Shown in pieces: positions 1 to 10,608 of a stretch of DNA of 64,000 bases. Under the pieces are notes generated by a model. That model saw nothing but the letters and a program-made list of their open reading frames with translations. It searched no databases and was not told where the DNA came from. The position numbers and the translations under genes are program-made. The number at the start of each line of letters is the position of its first letter. Within the stretch, counting starts at the first letter, position 1. The DNA is taken from the NCBI GenBank assembly GCA_001179505.1, contig CDMY01000338.1:28770-92769 (forward strand). The letters run 5' to 3'. This stretch comes from Vitrella brassicaformis. Lineage: Eukaryota; Sar; Vitrellaceae.

Positions 1-2152
1 GTGGGTGGGCCGCTGCGGGGAACTTCGCCAGCCGGGCGATGATAGCGCATCATCTCAGCGGCCAGGGGGAGAGCGCCTGCGGGTGTGAAGCGGTCGGAGT
101 CGTCCGGTCGCAAGATGAGGGTCTTCATGATCTCGTAGAGCGTGTACATCAGCATCTGTGCGAGGGCTGAGGGGCTCTTGCCCTCGCACAGCTTGGCGGC
201 CTCATCGTTGATCTCGGCCTCCCTGTTCCTCTGGGCAGACTGCGCTTGCGAGACCGGCCGTCCTCCGCCCTCCTGCTTGTACAGAACAGACCGCCTGGCC
301 ACGTTATCCTTGAGATGACCCCACGCCCTGTGCTGCTGCCGGCTGGCCTGGGAGCCTGGGGCCGCTTCAGGGCGCGCGGCAGTCTCCAATAGACCCAGGT
401 AGACACGAACCCTCCTCAAGTGCTCGACATGCGGCCACTGCTGCCTCTGCCCAGCTGTAGGGGGCTGTCCTGATGCTGATGCCGATGCAGCAGCAGCAGG
501 AGCAGCAGCAGCAGCAGCAGCAGCTGAGGTCTGTGGCTGTCTGTTGGCCATGGGGGAGGGGGAGAGGGCCGGGATGGATGGGCGAGCCGGGCGAGAGGGT
601 GTTGCGGGAGGGTGTCCGCTCTGGGTGGGGGGAGGGAGTGAGGGTCTTGTGTTGGGTGTGGGTGTGTGGGGGCCGAGCTCTCGATCGAGGAGCTCGCGCA
701 CTCTCTGGGTGAGCTTGCCAAGGTCCTGCAGTCGCTCATCGAGCTGGTCCAGGTTCATGACGCGACGGGTGCGATCGTCCAGCATGCGATCGATAGCCGT
801 CCCAGATGGAACCGACCCATCTAACGACACACAGGCACACACACATAGACACACACGGCCAGATGCACCCACTCCTTCCTTCTGTGCACATGTTATGTTG
901 CTCTGCTCGTCTCTCTCACCGTACCGTCAGGGTAGCACTTGCGATGGATCTGCTGCAGGAGTTCCCATTCCTTGGCCTTCCACCTATGCCAGAAGAGCTC
1001 CAACTCCAGGAACACCAGCATGCCCAGCCCCTCCCTCTCCCGCTGCATCCGAAACCGAGCCATGTGCCGCGGCATGCTCCTCCGCAGACACGCCCGATCA
1101 TCATCCCTTCGCCCGACCAGCGCAAGGCGCGTCCTCGCGTGGGGCTTGTCCTTCGTCTGCTCGATCACATAGTCCGCCTGCACTTCGGTGAGGGTGTGTC
1201 GGGCGTATAGGGGCGCCAGGGCCACCTCGCCCTTGACGATCCGCTCCCTCTTGTGGTCATTGGGGCAGTCGGTGAGCGACGCACAGGGATGGAAGGTGAC
1301 GTAGGTGGCCAGCAGGTGCCACAGGGTGCGACAGAGGTCGGTGAGGGTGGTGGTGTCGGCGATGGCCTGGAGGTGGCTCGGCGGCAGGGTGAAGGGCAGC
1401 ATGGAGGGGTCGGTAGCGATCGCCGGGATGACGAAACGGTCCATAAATATCGACATCCTCTCCATATTGAGCACCTTGGGCTGAAGGGCCATAACCGCGG
1501 GCAGAAGCATGCCGAGAGACCTGTTGCAGCTGCCCAGCACCAGCACCACAGACACCCCCTCCTGCCGCAGGCCCTGACAGACGGCAGACAGCCCGCCGAT
1601 GCCCTGCGATGGCTCCGTCACGCCCGCCCGGCTGTCTGCGTCGGGCACAATGATGCCCACGATGTGCCTCTTGCCATCCCCCAGACCCCGGCTCCCCCGA
1701 ACAGCCGTCGTGACATCCTGCTGCCAATCCAGCCAGTCGGTGAGGAAGGGCGGCGTCACAATAGGAGAGCCGGCAGGCAGCCCCTCCTCGAGCAGCCCGC
1801 TAAGGGCAATCTGCCGGTCCGCCATCGACCTATCTTCGTCGCTAAAGATGGCCACGGCCGCAACGATGCCGGGGTGGTCCGACGCTGCATGCGGCAGTAG
1901 CTGTTGCTGAAACTGCTCCTCTGTCAGCCGCTTGCCCTGGATCTCGGTCGTGCTGAAGACCATGCTTTGGATGCGCCGCATCACCCGACGCCACGTGTTC
2001 TTCTGCAGCTGGAGGAGGGCTGACTCATCTGCCCGCTGGCTCGCTATCGAGGCCGTGCACTTGAGAGGATAGATGGTCCCTGCATTGACGCTCTCAACTG
2101 CCGACGCTGGACCAGGCGACGTAGGTACTCGAACGGCAAAGCCTGGCTCCAT
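1..2152 (-). CDS. Unknown protein, 3' end beyond window
   Basis: Two exons are visible, 925-2152 and 1-820, joined in phase across a GT-AG intron; the frame is still open at base 1, so the C-terminus is missing. I chose the ATG at 2152 because the frame's earlier start is only GTG. The first ~350 residues look globular, with a beta/alpha-rich stretch (VVLVLGSCN) and a basic end. After the intron come a charged helix (MNLDQLDERLQDL), a Pro/Ser linker and a polyalanine run from a GCT/CAG repeat at about 487-525, then another helical stretch. I do not recognise a family. It starts about 80 bp from the divergent Nudix-like gene, so the two probably share a promoter. The frame and splice phase make coding status solid; function is unknown. 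Confidence 0.7.
487..525. repeat. CAG/GCT trinucleotide repeat encoding polyalanine
   Basis: A nearly pure CAG run on the plus strand reads as GCT (Ala) in the minus-strand gene. It interrupts a low-complexity Pro/Ser linker, so length changes would be tolerated in frame. Confidence 0.8.
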
Positions 2153-2234
2153 CAGACCAACCGTCCTACAACCCACAGAGAATGCCTGCCCTCCTCCTAG
2201 CGGTCAAAGCGATCCGCCTCATTGGAGCTCGCAA

Positions 2235-2972
2235 ATGCCGCTCGCCGGAAACGAGTTCCATATGTCGCTGCACCTGCTCTCTCTTGTCTTACAGGTGGCT
2301 GGCATCACTGCTGTTGCGTGGCGGAAGACCGACGAGATCTTATCGTTGAGGACCAAATGGATGCATCTCATCGGGGAGCGCTACGACACTGGGCAGGGCA
2401 AGGAAGCAGTCGAGTACTGGCGCGTCATCAAGCCTGACAGGTAAAACGCACAGATCATTCATCCACAAATCCAGTAGCTGTACATTGTCGCTGCGTGCAG
2501 CGTCATCGTGATAGTGCTGCACGAAGGCCATATCATCCTCCCGGCACCGTCCTACCGTCCCGGAATCGGCAAGCCCACCGTTGACTTCGTGGGCGGGCGG
2601 CGACGGAGTTGCAACGGCACATCTGTCCGAGACGATGCACTGGCACTCATAAAGAAGGAGCTCAACGTGACTGCAGCTGATGCGCGGACCCTTCGTGTGG
2701 TCAACGAGGGCCCCAGAGGCTATGCTATCGACAGCTCTTTCAGCAGCCACCGGCTGTGGGTGGCTGTCTGTCGGCTCAAAGAGGGTGTGGTGTTGCCATC
2801 CGACTGTGTGCGGTATCGCGTGAGTGAAGTGGATGTGTTGCTGCGTGATTTGGAGTGCCTGCAGTGCCGTGCTGCCCTGATGGAGCTGATGCTGAGAGAG
2901 CCGGGGCTGTTCAAGGAGAGGAGGGGGTGGGGGGGATGGATGGGGAGGACAGCAATGACACGGCATAGTTGA
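2235..2972 (+). CDS. Nudix-fold protein with degenerate Nudix box
   Basis: Exons 2235-2440 and 2501-2972 join in phase for about 225 residues. The core after the junction reads as a beta-strand (SVIVIVLHEGHIILP), then RPGIGKPTVDFVGGR, then an ELNVT helix end. This follows the order of Nudix hydrolases: strand, substrate-side 'YRPGxG', G of the box, helix. The canonical GX5EX7REUXEEXGU is not intact, because the RExxEE glutamates are missing, so catalysis of nucleoside-diphosphate cleavage is doubtful. The start is uncertain. ATG 2235 gives a short hydrophobic leader, but a CAG at 2293 with a pyrimidine tract could instead be an acceptor from an upstream exon. It is divergent from the gene at 1-2152. 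Family assignment is by motif order only. Confidence 0.6.
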
Positions 2973-3436
2973 GTTGTGAAGCTAGCTTTTGCTGCTCTCC
3001 CTCCCCGGAGGAGTACGCGTAGCACGGACACCGATCATTGACGTGGGTCTGCTTGCGCTCCACTCACTCACTCACTCACTGAGAAAGTCCCGAACAAGAG
3101 GAAGAGGTACACACACGCTTACACACATTACACCGCTCACACTATCTACTGTCAGTCATACAAACAACACGTAGATGCTTTCACTTCACGTCCATGCCCT
3201 CACTGCACACATACCTAGCTACTGTACAGGTTGGTTCACCATCACCCACAACCAAAAAAGACGACAAGGAGCTGACAGATAGGCTCTCCTTCCCCCATGA
3301 TCCATCCATCCATACGGAAACACAAGATGGCGACAATCACACAAGAAATGGCAGCCTCTCCCTTCAACACACACACGCACGCAATCGGCCCGACCCCTCG
3401 TCGCTCTGTAAGTGCTGACTGTTGCTCTTTGATCAG
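2973..3436. other. Spacer between convergent 3' ends, no gene seen
   Basis: The stretch holds short CACT, CACA and CCAT repeats and turns C/A-rich on the plus strand toward the minus-strand gene end. I see no convincing ORF with splice signals. Confidence 0.6.
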
Positions 3437-3713
3437 TCAAATGAGCTTCGGCAAGGGGAATGGATTGGGAATCAGCACCCACGCCTCCTTGGAATAGGCC
3501 TTGAAGGCCTCATACCGCGAGAGCGATTTGTCCTTGCTGCGAATCTGCACACACACAAAAGATACACCACAGCCATGCGTGTGATGCAGCCAGCCACCCA
3601 ACGTGATGCAGTCGTGCTGATTGATTGATGCTCACGTTGGGTGTGAAGACGAGCAGCCACCAGGCCAGGCACACAAACCAGCCGATCCACGCCTTGGCTA
3701 TCAGAAGGTAACT

Positions 3714-3750
<37 letters not shown>

Positions 3751-4652
3751 CCAGCGATGAGAATGAATCTCTGTGTGTCTGTGCACCCTCCCACTTACAC
3801 ACCCGATGTAAAGCAGAATCTCGCCAAAGTAGCTGGGGTTCCGTGTGCGGCAGAAGAGCGCCTCAGTGACCAGGCCCTTCCGGAACTTTAGTGTGGTCAT
3901 CAGCTGTGCGTCACTGACAAACTTGAGGTACATGCCCATGACGTACACGACCAGGGCCACACACACACGGGCGGGGTGCAGGGAGCGAGTGGTGCTGGCG
4001 AGCGACCAGGGGATGACCAGGTAGCTGTTCGCCGTCACGAAAGTCATGACCCAATAGGGAAACGGTATCTTGTACTCGAAGTTCTGACAGTCTCACGCAG
4101 ATGGATGGATGGACAGAGCAGAGTGGCAGAGTGGCAGCCAAACAACAACCAAACCATGCCTATATGCCGACCTTCAATGGGAAGAATTGGGCGCTGACGA
4201 GCCAGCAGACCGAGTACATGCCATGCATTGCAAGATAGACAAACATCGGCGTCTCGTAGTTCCCGTAAACCACCATCATCAACACGACAAAGAGGGGGCA
4301 GCACACTGAGCGCACACACAACAAAGACGAACAGCATCACATGAGCGGAGGTGGACACGTCGCTCCTGCAGGTGCCGCCCATCTGTGTCTGTATTTCGTA
4401 CCTTTGTGCAGGTTGATTGCCTGGTTGGGAGTGGACGTGCCTGAGTTGAGATGAGAGAGCAGACATATGTGTACAGACGGGCGGATGCGGCAGTACATAT
4501 GTGTCAAACGTGCCGAACGTATGCGAGAACTGTATCTGCTCAGCGCTGAGGCCATAGTTGGAGGCGCCGGGCTCCCGTCCCAATTGAGGTACTCCGGATC
4601 CCTCCCTGCCGCCCTCTGCTGCCTCGTTGCTCTGCTTCGGTGCATCCGCCAT
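3437..4652 (-). CDS. DUF1295 / steroid-reductase-like multi-pass membrane protein
   Basis: Exons from the 5' end are about 4497-4652, 4402-4440, 4172-4305, 3803-4083, 3636-3711 and 3437-3544. The last four junctions keep phase. The join between the first two does not close in my reading, so the true first intron is unresolved. The protein has about five hydrophobic segments (CCPLFVVLMMVVYG, NSYLVIPWSLAS, VCVALVVYVMGMYL, WIGWFVCLAWWLLVF). It carries the RNPSYFGEILLYIG motif near the C-terminus, typical of DUF1295, the steroid 5-alpha-reductase C-terminal fold and isoprenylcysteine methyltransferase-type enzymes. It probably sits in the ER or another endomembrane and acts on a lipid. The exact substrate cannot be read from sequence. 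It is divergent from the DUF4336 gene. Confidence 0.7.
3717..3748 (+). repeat. (GACA)n microsatellite in an intron
   Basis: Eight or so GACA units lie in the intron between the exons ending at 3711 and starting at 3803. Similar GACA/CAGA tracts recur across the window. Confidence 0.85.
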
Positions 4653-4885
4653 AGCGGCGCAGATCTGCGTCGATGAAGAAAGATCTCTTCTGGCGGCGGT
4701 GGAAGGTGACTACGCCAATAGTCCCGAGCACGTTTCAGAAGCGGCGAAGCCAATTTGAATTTGAGCTCGCAGAGCGCCCGCTGCGTGAGCTTCTGGGAAC
4801 TTGAGCCGGCGCCAGCCGTCCGCGCTGCTGACCCGCAAACGACACTTCCCCCTTCTCTGGGTCTGCCCGACCCCTCAACGCTTCA

Positions 4886-6683
4886 ATGGATCCTCTGCCG
4901 AACTCATCTTTGACTAGATCTGATCCTGGCAGTGCGGATGACTCGTCTGATGAGTCTTGCAGACGGCAGCGGTCTCAATGGCCCGCGCCAGGCGGCTCTC
5001 AACACCGCAGCAGCCTCGCACTTTCATCCCCTCCACCACGCGGCTGGAGTCTTATGCGAGGCTTCATGCTCGTCCTGCTCTTCTTCAGTGCCCTTTCCTG
5101 GAGGTCGATGACTACAGCAGCTGAGGCAGTGCAACGACAATGGCGCAACAGCCACCCGTCGGCATTTCTCCCGCCCTCGGCAATGCGGCCAACCCAGCAT
5201 GATAGAGGAGCCTCCAAGAGGCCGACCTGCGTTGGCGTGAGTGGGAACCGAGATCTGTTGGTGGTGCCTGGCGAGAGGGAGAGGCAGTCGCGGATATTCT
5301 TCAACCCCATATGGTCGCCCTACGTGGTGCGGCCGACGGTGCGGAAGCAGGTGGACAGGGACGTGTGGATATTCGAGCAGGAGCTGGGGCTGCTCAACGT
5401 CACCGAGGTCATCAGGTACTTACAGCACTAACTCGCACGAGTGACAAGACAGACATGCCTGCATCGGGTGGGTGGCATTATGCGGGCTGTGTGAGTGTGC
5501 AGGATGACAGCCATCCGTCTGCAGGAGGGTGGGCTCTTCATCTACGCCCCGATCGCTCCGACAAAGGAGTGCATCCGACTCATTGATGAGCTCAACGAAG
5601 GTCGGTGGGCTGGTGGGGCAGCCGGGCCACCCACACCCACAGCCACACACATGCACGCACAGATACGGCATTGCTCTGTACTTCCTCCTCACTGTCAGAG
5701 GTCAAATATGTGGTTCTGCCGGTAACTGCCGTCGAGCACAAGCTCTTCACCAAACCCTTCGTCAACCACTTCACGCAGGCCAAGGTCTACATCGCCCCTG
5801 GCCAGTTCTCTTTCCCCCTCCCCCTGCCGCTGGGCTTCCGCGTCAACGCCGAGCTGCCCTCGTCCAGGGGGCCGCGCGATGCGCGCCTGCCCTTCGAGAA
5901 CGAGATTGAGTTCGAGACCTTCTCGTTCAACACGCCGATTGGCAACAGTGTCGAAGTTAGTGAGAGAGACGAAGACAGGCCTCCCGGAGGGGACAACATT
6001 TGGCTGTGTGGGTGGGTGTGCTGGCAGGTTGCGTGTTATCACAAGAGATCAAACACCCTGCTGACCACTGATTCGCTGCAGTTCGTTGACGCCAAGAAGA
6101 GAACACCCGAACAGATATGGACTGCACTGCAGGTGGGCCGGCCACACCAGCACGGCAAAACGATGTGGCCTGGCTGCTCTCAGTCAGTCACTGACTCGTT
6201 CCTCTCTGTCTGTCTGTCTGTCTGTCTTGATGTTGTGTGTGCAGGTGTTCTTCATCCTGGCGCCACGTAACGAGACGAACAGCGGCTTCTTCTACAACGT
6301 GCCCGAGGGCTTCAACGGTGTCCTCAACAGACACTACGTGCCGCCACAGCTGAGGAAATGGGTATCGTCGACACACGGCATAACAGAGCCATCCATCCAT
6401 CCATCACTCCGTCTGCTGACTGACACAGGTGTTCGAGCTATCACCCGTTGCTGCCCGCGCGTGGGTGGATCGTGTGTCGAGGTGGCCCTTCCGGCGGCAC
6501 ATATCGTGCCACTTCGACTCTCCGACGCGCCTGAACCCCTCCCAGTTTCGCGCGGCTTTCTCTTTCCTCGACGACCCCTCACCGTTGTCGCCATCGGCTC
6601 CATTCCCCGAGGGCCGGGCGCCCTTCATCGAGTCGGTCGAGAGATTCCTGAAGCAGACGGTGTTCAAGGGCAGGCTCACGTGA
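4886..6683 (+). CDS. DUF4336 family protein, probably plastid-targeted
   Basis: Six exons join in phase: 4886-5415, 5503-5600, 5699-5955, 6028-6132, 6245-6361 and 6429-6683. They give 453 residues, or 397 if the ATG at 5054 is used. The later start begins MRGFMLVLLFFSALSW, a clean signal peptide, followed by a basic Ser-rich region with HPSAFLPP. That is the bipartite signal-plus-transit arrangement used for complex plastids. The core matches the DUF4336 metallo-beta-lactamase-like family of plants and algae: RMTAIRLQEGGLFIYAPIAP, VVLPVTAVEHKLF, YIAPGQFSFP, then EVACYHKRSNTLLTTD. Family members have no settled biochemical role. The intron at 5956-6027 is 72 nt and open in frame, so a retained form would also translate. 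It is divergent from the gene at 3437-4652. Confidence 0.8.
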
Positions 6684-7237
6684 GTTGGACAGGGGATGGA
6701 TGGCTGCATGGATGTGATTTTGCGTCCGGGTTTTGGCGAGTGTTTTGGCGAGCGAGGGACTGACTGGCGGCACACAGACAGTGCTGTGCTGTGTGTACAG
6801 ATGGACGGTGTGGTGGCTGTCGTCTGTCAATCAATGCATTGAGGTGTGGCTGTCTTGTCAGTCAGTGTATAGGCCTGTGGGTGGCGACGCTTAAGCATAA
6901 AGGGACCCTCATGTGTTCGTGAGTGAGCCATCGAATTAAGTCAGTTAAATGGAGAGAGACGACCCAGACTTCCCGACAAGGCATACATACAAGGCATACA
7001 AGCCACACCGTCAGACAACCCTCACAGTCATCGCTCCAGCACACGCACACAACCGACACTTGATGTCATATATCAGTAATTACACACGCAACGTCGCACG
7101 CGGGCATGCTGGGACGGAAATGTGACGCTAAAAGCGCGACCACACGGCAGCTGCGATGCGACTCTCGGTCATTCGGCAACACACGCTCATCCACACGCAC
7201 CCCGCCCCCCTTAATTACCTACAGCCCGCCCTCTCCC
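6684..7237. other. Spacer between convergent genes
   Basis: The left part is G/T-rich on the plus strand (TTTTGGCGAG repeated at about 6730-6750). From about 6960 it is C/A-rich toward the minus-strand gene. No coding signal was seen. Confidence 0.6.
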
Positions 7238-7870
7238 TTAATAGTACTTGATGCACGTCTCTGCCGGCGCCTTGCAGCTTGGGAACTTCCCGTCTGGACA
7301 CTCCTCGGTGAAGGGCCAGGTGATGGCCTCAGGCCGCTGTCCAGCCACCTGCTGGGCGGCGGCCTTCTCCCCCGCGCCTTTGCCGCTGACAGGCTTGCTG
7401 ACGCCATCGCTGCAGAGGAGCTCGTACTTGTCCGGGCAAATAATGTTGATTTGGGTGACCGGCGGGGTGGCCTCGGGCACGTTGCAGCTTCCGTCCTCGA
7501 GGATCTTGTCCGTGAAGGGAGGGCAGCTGCACAGACGCGACGCAACAGACGGCCGGGAGTGCAGAAAGTTGTTCTCTTTCTCCCCTGACTCTACCTCACT
7601 CACTCTTACTCACCAGGAAGCCACGCCGCTGACGAGATTGCGCAGGGTCGGGAAGGGGCAGGCCACACACGCCTGCATCTGGCCACCACCCTCTCCGCCC
7701 TCACCACCAGCATAGTCCCCCCCCTCGTCCCACTCGCCGCCCCAGTTCCGGTGCTTGCCCAGTCTGCCTTGGTTCTTCCGCCGCAGGATGAGCCCTCGAT
7801 GCGACGGCTCACCGGCGGCAAACACCACGGCGGCCAAAATGAAGAGGACAGGGGGATAGAGCGTCATCAT
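7238..7870 (-). CDS. Secreted cysteine-rich protein, oocyst-wall-like flavour
   Basis: Exons 7614-7870 and 7238-7526 join in phase for 181 residues. The start MMTLYPPVLFILAAVVFAAG is a clear signal peptide. A Gly/Glu/Asp-rich linker follows, then about ten cysteines in the C-terminal half: CVACP, CCPPFTDK, CNVPEA, ICPDKYELLCSDG, ECPDGKFPSCK, ETCIKYY. The CPxxY/CPDG spacing resembles the modules of the oocyst-wall-like gene at 27.6 kb, but it is shorter and I would not call it the same family. It is probably an extracellular or wall component. It is divergent from the gene starting near 8112. Confidence 0.65.
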
Positions 7871-8111
7871 CGCTGCTGCTTCGACTCCCGGGGTGCAGAG
7901 GCCTGCACGACTCGTCAGTATTTCTGTTGCCCTACTATTTCGACCATACCCTGATCCATTGTTTCGGCACATTGACTCCTCGGTGACCTGTTGGGCATGC
8001 ACTTGCCCTCCGGAGGCTGGAAATCCTCGAGCGGTCACCTGGCTGCAGAAACAGGGCAGAAATAATCCGACATCCTCCAACGGCCACTCCATTGTCGGCT
8101 GTTGGTTGGCG

Positions 8112-8864
8112 ATGTGCCCCTTTCGCCTGCCCGTCGCCCTGTTTGTCATTTCAACAGGTGAGCAGCACCGCAAGAAACGCAGCACACAATGCCTCCCTCC
8201 ACCTCTTTCTTCCGTTCTTTGCCCCTCTCCTTCTCTCTTGCTCAAATGTTGGTTGATCAGTGTGGGAGTGTGGTGCGGCTCCCGCCCCAGCCACCCTCCA
8301 CTCTGCACCCAGAGCGCTGGCCAAGCGACCCGAGGGCAAACTACCACCAAAAGCTGCTAACGGCAAGCACGAATCACATGTGAATGGGGAATGGTGACGT
8401 ACACGCGTGTCTGTCATACCATATCAGAGACGGTCCCGAGCTTCGAGATCAGCGCCTCGCAGATGGTCACAGGCAGCTACCTGCGTCTGCCCACCCCGAT
8501 GCGAGAGCAGCTGGCTCCCCTCCTCGACGACGGCAAGCTTACGGTTCCTGACGAGCTCGACCAAGTTGACACGGCTGTGCGCCTGGAATTCCTCAAGAAC
8601 CTATGTGTTGAGAGGTGGCCTCAGCTGGTGGGGGAGGGCATCACCGCAGACGAACTCAACGAATACGGCATTTTGGAGCAGATCATTGCCCTTGCCACAC
8701 AACTGCTGCCTCCCTTGATTGAACTCGGCCTGAGGCTTGTCGACTTGGAGCTCCTGCCGGCAGGCATACAACAGGCGGTGTATATGATTCTTATCGTGGC
8801 AAGGGGTATCTTCGGACGAGGGACGACAGAGGGCGATGGAGCCAAGGAAGTCGAGCACACCTGA
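8112..8864 (+). CDS. Unknown protein with possible plastid leader
   Basis: The secure part is 8428-8864, about 145 residues, acidic and helical (LTVPDELDQVDTAVRLEFLK, then ILEQIIALATQLLPPLIELG near the end). Two upstream exons are plausible. 8112-8157 starts MCPFRLPVALFVIST, a signal peptide. 8261-8379 is rich in Ala, Pro, Ser and Lys, like a transit peptide. However, the junction into 8428 does not keep phase as I read it, so the first exons or that acceptor are wrong, or the protein starts at ATG 8391. No family was recognised. It is divergent from the Cys-rich gene. Confidence 0.45.
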
Positions 8865-10608
8865 TGGACACTCCTCATTGCCAGCCGATGGTATTTGTGT
8901 GGTTGGCTGAGAAGTTTTTGGAGCCTTTTAGTTGGAGGACAGAGGGCTGGCTGCACGGATTTCATGTGTGAGTGTGTGTGTGTGGTGTGTGCGTGTGTGT
9001 GCGTGTGTGTGCGTGTGGGCTTCTGTTTTCACCAGCGTCTTTATTTGTTGAAGGTGCCATCCGTGTCTGTAAGACGTGATCGTGTCATCACCACACTGAA
9101 ATGACTGTACACACATGTGGAACGCACTCGCGGTTTCATATACGGCATATATACGGTTGCCTAAGTACTAGTGCTTTAGTAAGTGGATTGCCGTGTGTCG
9201 AACACGTGCGTGCGACCTTGGGTGTGTTTTTTCTTACATGCCTGGATGGATGGCTGTGGCTGGCAAGTGGTGATATGACTGACCAATGCGCATCCTATCT
9301 ATCCCATCACATGTGCCGGCCAAGGGTGGGTACGTTTGTCACAGACATGAGTGTCTCAACGGTTGAAACAGCCATATGATGTGTGCGGCCGGCTAGATGT
9401 TCGCTAGTAGGTGTGGGTCCATCCATCCATCCATCCATCATGCAGAGCCAAAAAACACTCACGCGAATGGGATGGGTTGCAAAAAGAGTCGGTCGCGCGT
9501 ATGTACAACACACACACACACACACACACGTACAGACATGAACACACGTAATATATAGATGGGACATCCATACCTTCACACACACATTATTATGCACAGA
9601 AAAATGGTGTCCATGGCCGACTAACACGGGGAGCGGGACACACAGGCAGGCAGGCGCACGGCTATCGCCCAGCAGATTTCTGCTGGCTGTCGCCGCGGTG
9701 GCTGCCCATTATCAGAGGGAGAGAGAGACAGATGATTGACACACACAAGATAGTCAGATAGTTAGATGTGCATTCATATCAGCAACCAAGCAGTGAGTGA
9801 ATGACATACATAGATGGGCCGGCAAAATCACCTCACATCATCCTTCATCAATTGAGAAAGAGGGAGAACCCAAGACGTGCAAAGACAAACACGCACCACA
9901 CACCGGTAAGCAAACTTTCTAGAAGATAAAAAACAGAACATGGTGGGTGTGAGCGCGCAAGCACGGCACTGATCTGCTCTGCTCTGCTCTGCAGACAGAC
10001 CCGTCTTTCTTTGCAACGATGACGAATTAGGAGGCGCACATAAGTGAGAGAGAGCGAGAGGGGCGGGTGCATCGTCAGTCCGGCTCCTCTACTGACCACG
10101 CCATACCAACAGAAATGAAAACAGATTGGTGGGTAGATAGATGCCCTCCGCGCCGAGCAGAGGTCGTGGAGCGCATGTACACCGTCAGACAGTCAGACAG
10201 ACAGACACACCGACAGAGGCGAGCAAGGGACGATCGATCGCAGCAACGACACCAGGCAGCAGCACCTATGCACGGCAATCCATCCATCCATCCACTGGCA
10301 ATGAGATGAACTCATCCATGGGTGCCTCTTGGCATGCCACGCCACACAAGTCCATCCATCGCAACTATCACAACAACGCTGTCCCTTCCCCCTCCGCCCG
10401 TCCCTCACTCGGACCCAACTGACGCCTCGCGCACATTCCTACACTCAGACCCATAGTAAGCTGCCAAAAAATTCCTCCACGGCAGGCAGGCAATGAGCCG
10501 ACCAAAACGATCGTCAGGTCAAAACCAACGAATTCCACCCACCCAAGACCCTCCATCCCCTCCCCTCCCACCGCAACCCCCCCCATCCCATCTAGCCCTT
10601 TTTCTTCC
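8865..10608. other. Long spacer with microsatellites, convergent ends
   Basis: From 8865 to about 9420 the plus strand is G/T-rich, with a GTGTGTGC run at 8970-9015. From about 9421 it is C/A-rich, with CCAT repeats (9419-9438), a CA run (9508-9530), GACA/CAGA repeats (10185-10210) and CCAT again (10279-10294). Short ORFs here only translate repeats. The composition flip near 9.42 kb fits the meeting point of two 3' flanks. Confidence 0.6.
9508..9530 (+). repeat. (CA)n microsatellite
   Basis: A CA dinucleotide run in the spacer between the genes ending at 8864 and 10609. Confidence 0.85.

Noticed and set aside
1253-1900. A long open frame antisense to the first gene
   Set aside because: High-GC coding sequence leaves antisense frames open. 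The minus strand has the splice-supported gene.
3717-3748. Regular short repeats considered as a CRISPR array
   Set aside because: They are simple tetranucleotide microsatellites without unique spacers, in a eukaryotic intron.
9421-10600. Many short ORFs rich in His-Thr, Cys-Val or Ser-Val-Cys-Leu repeats
   Set aside because: They are translations of CA/GT, GACA and CCAT microsatellites in several frames, with no splice or start logic. The same applies to similar ORFs all over the window.
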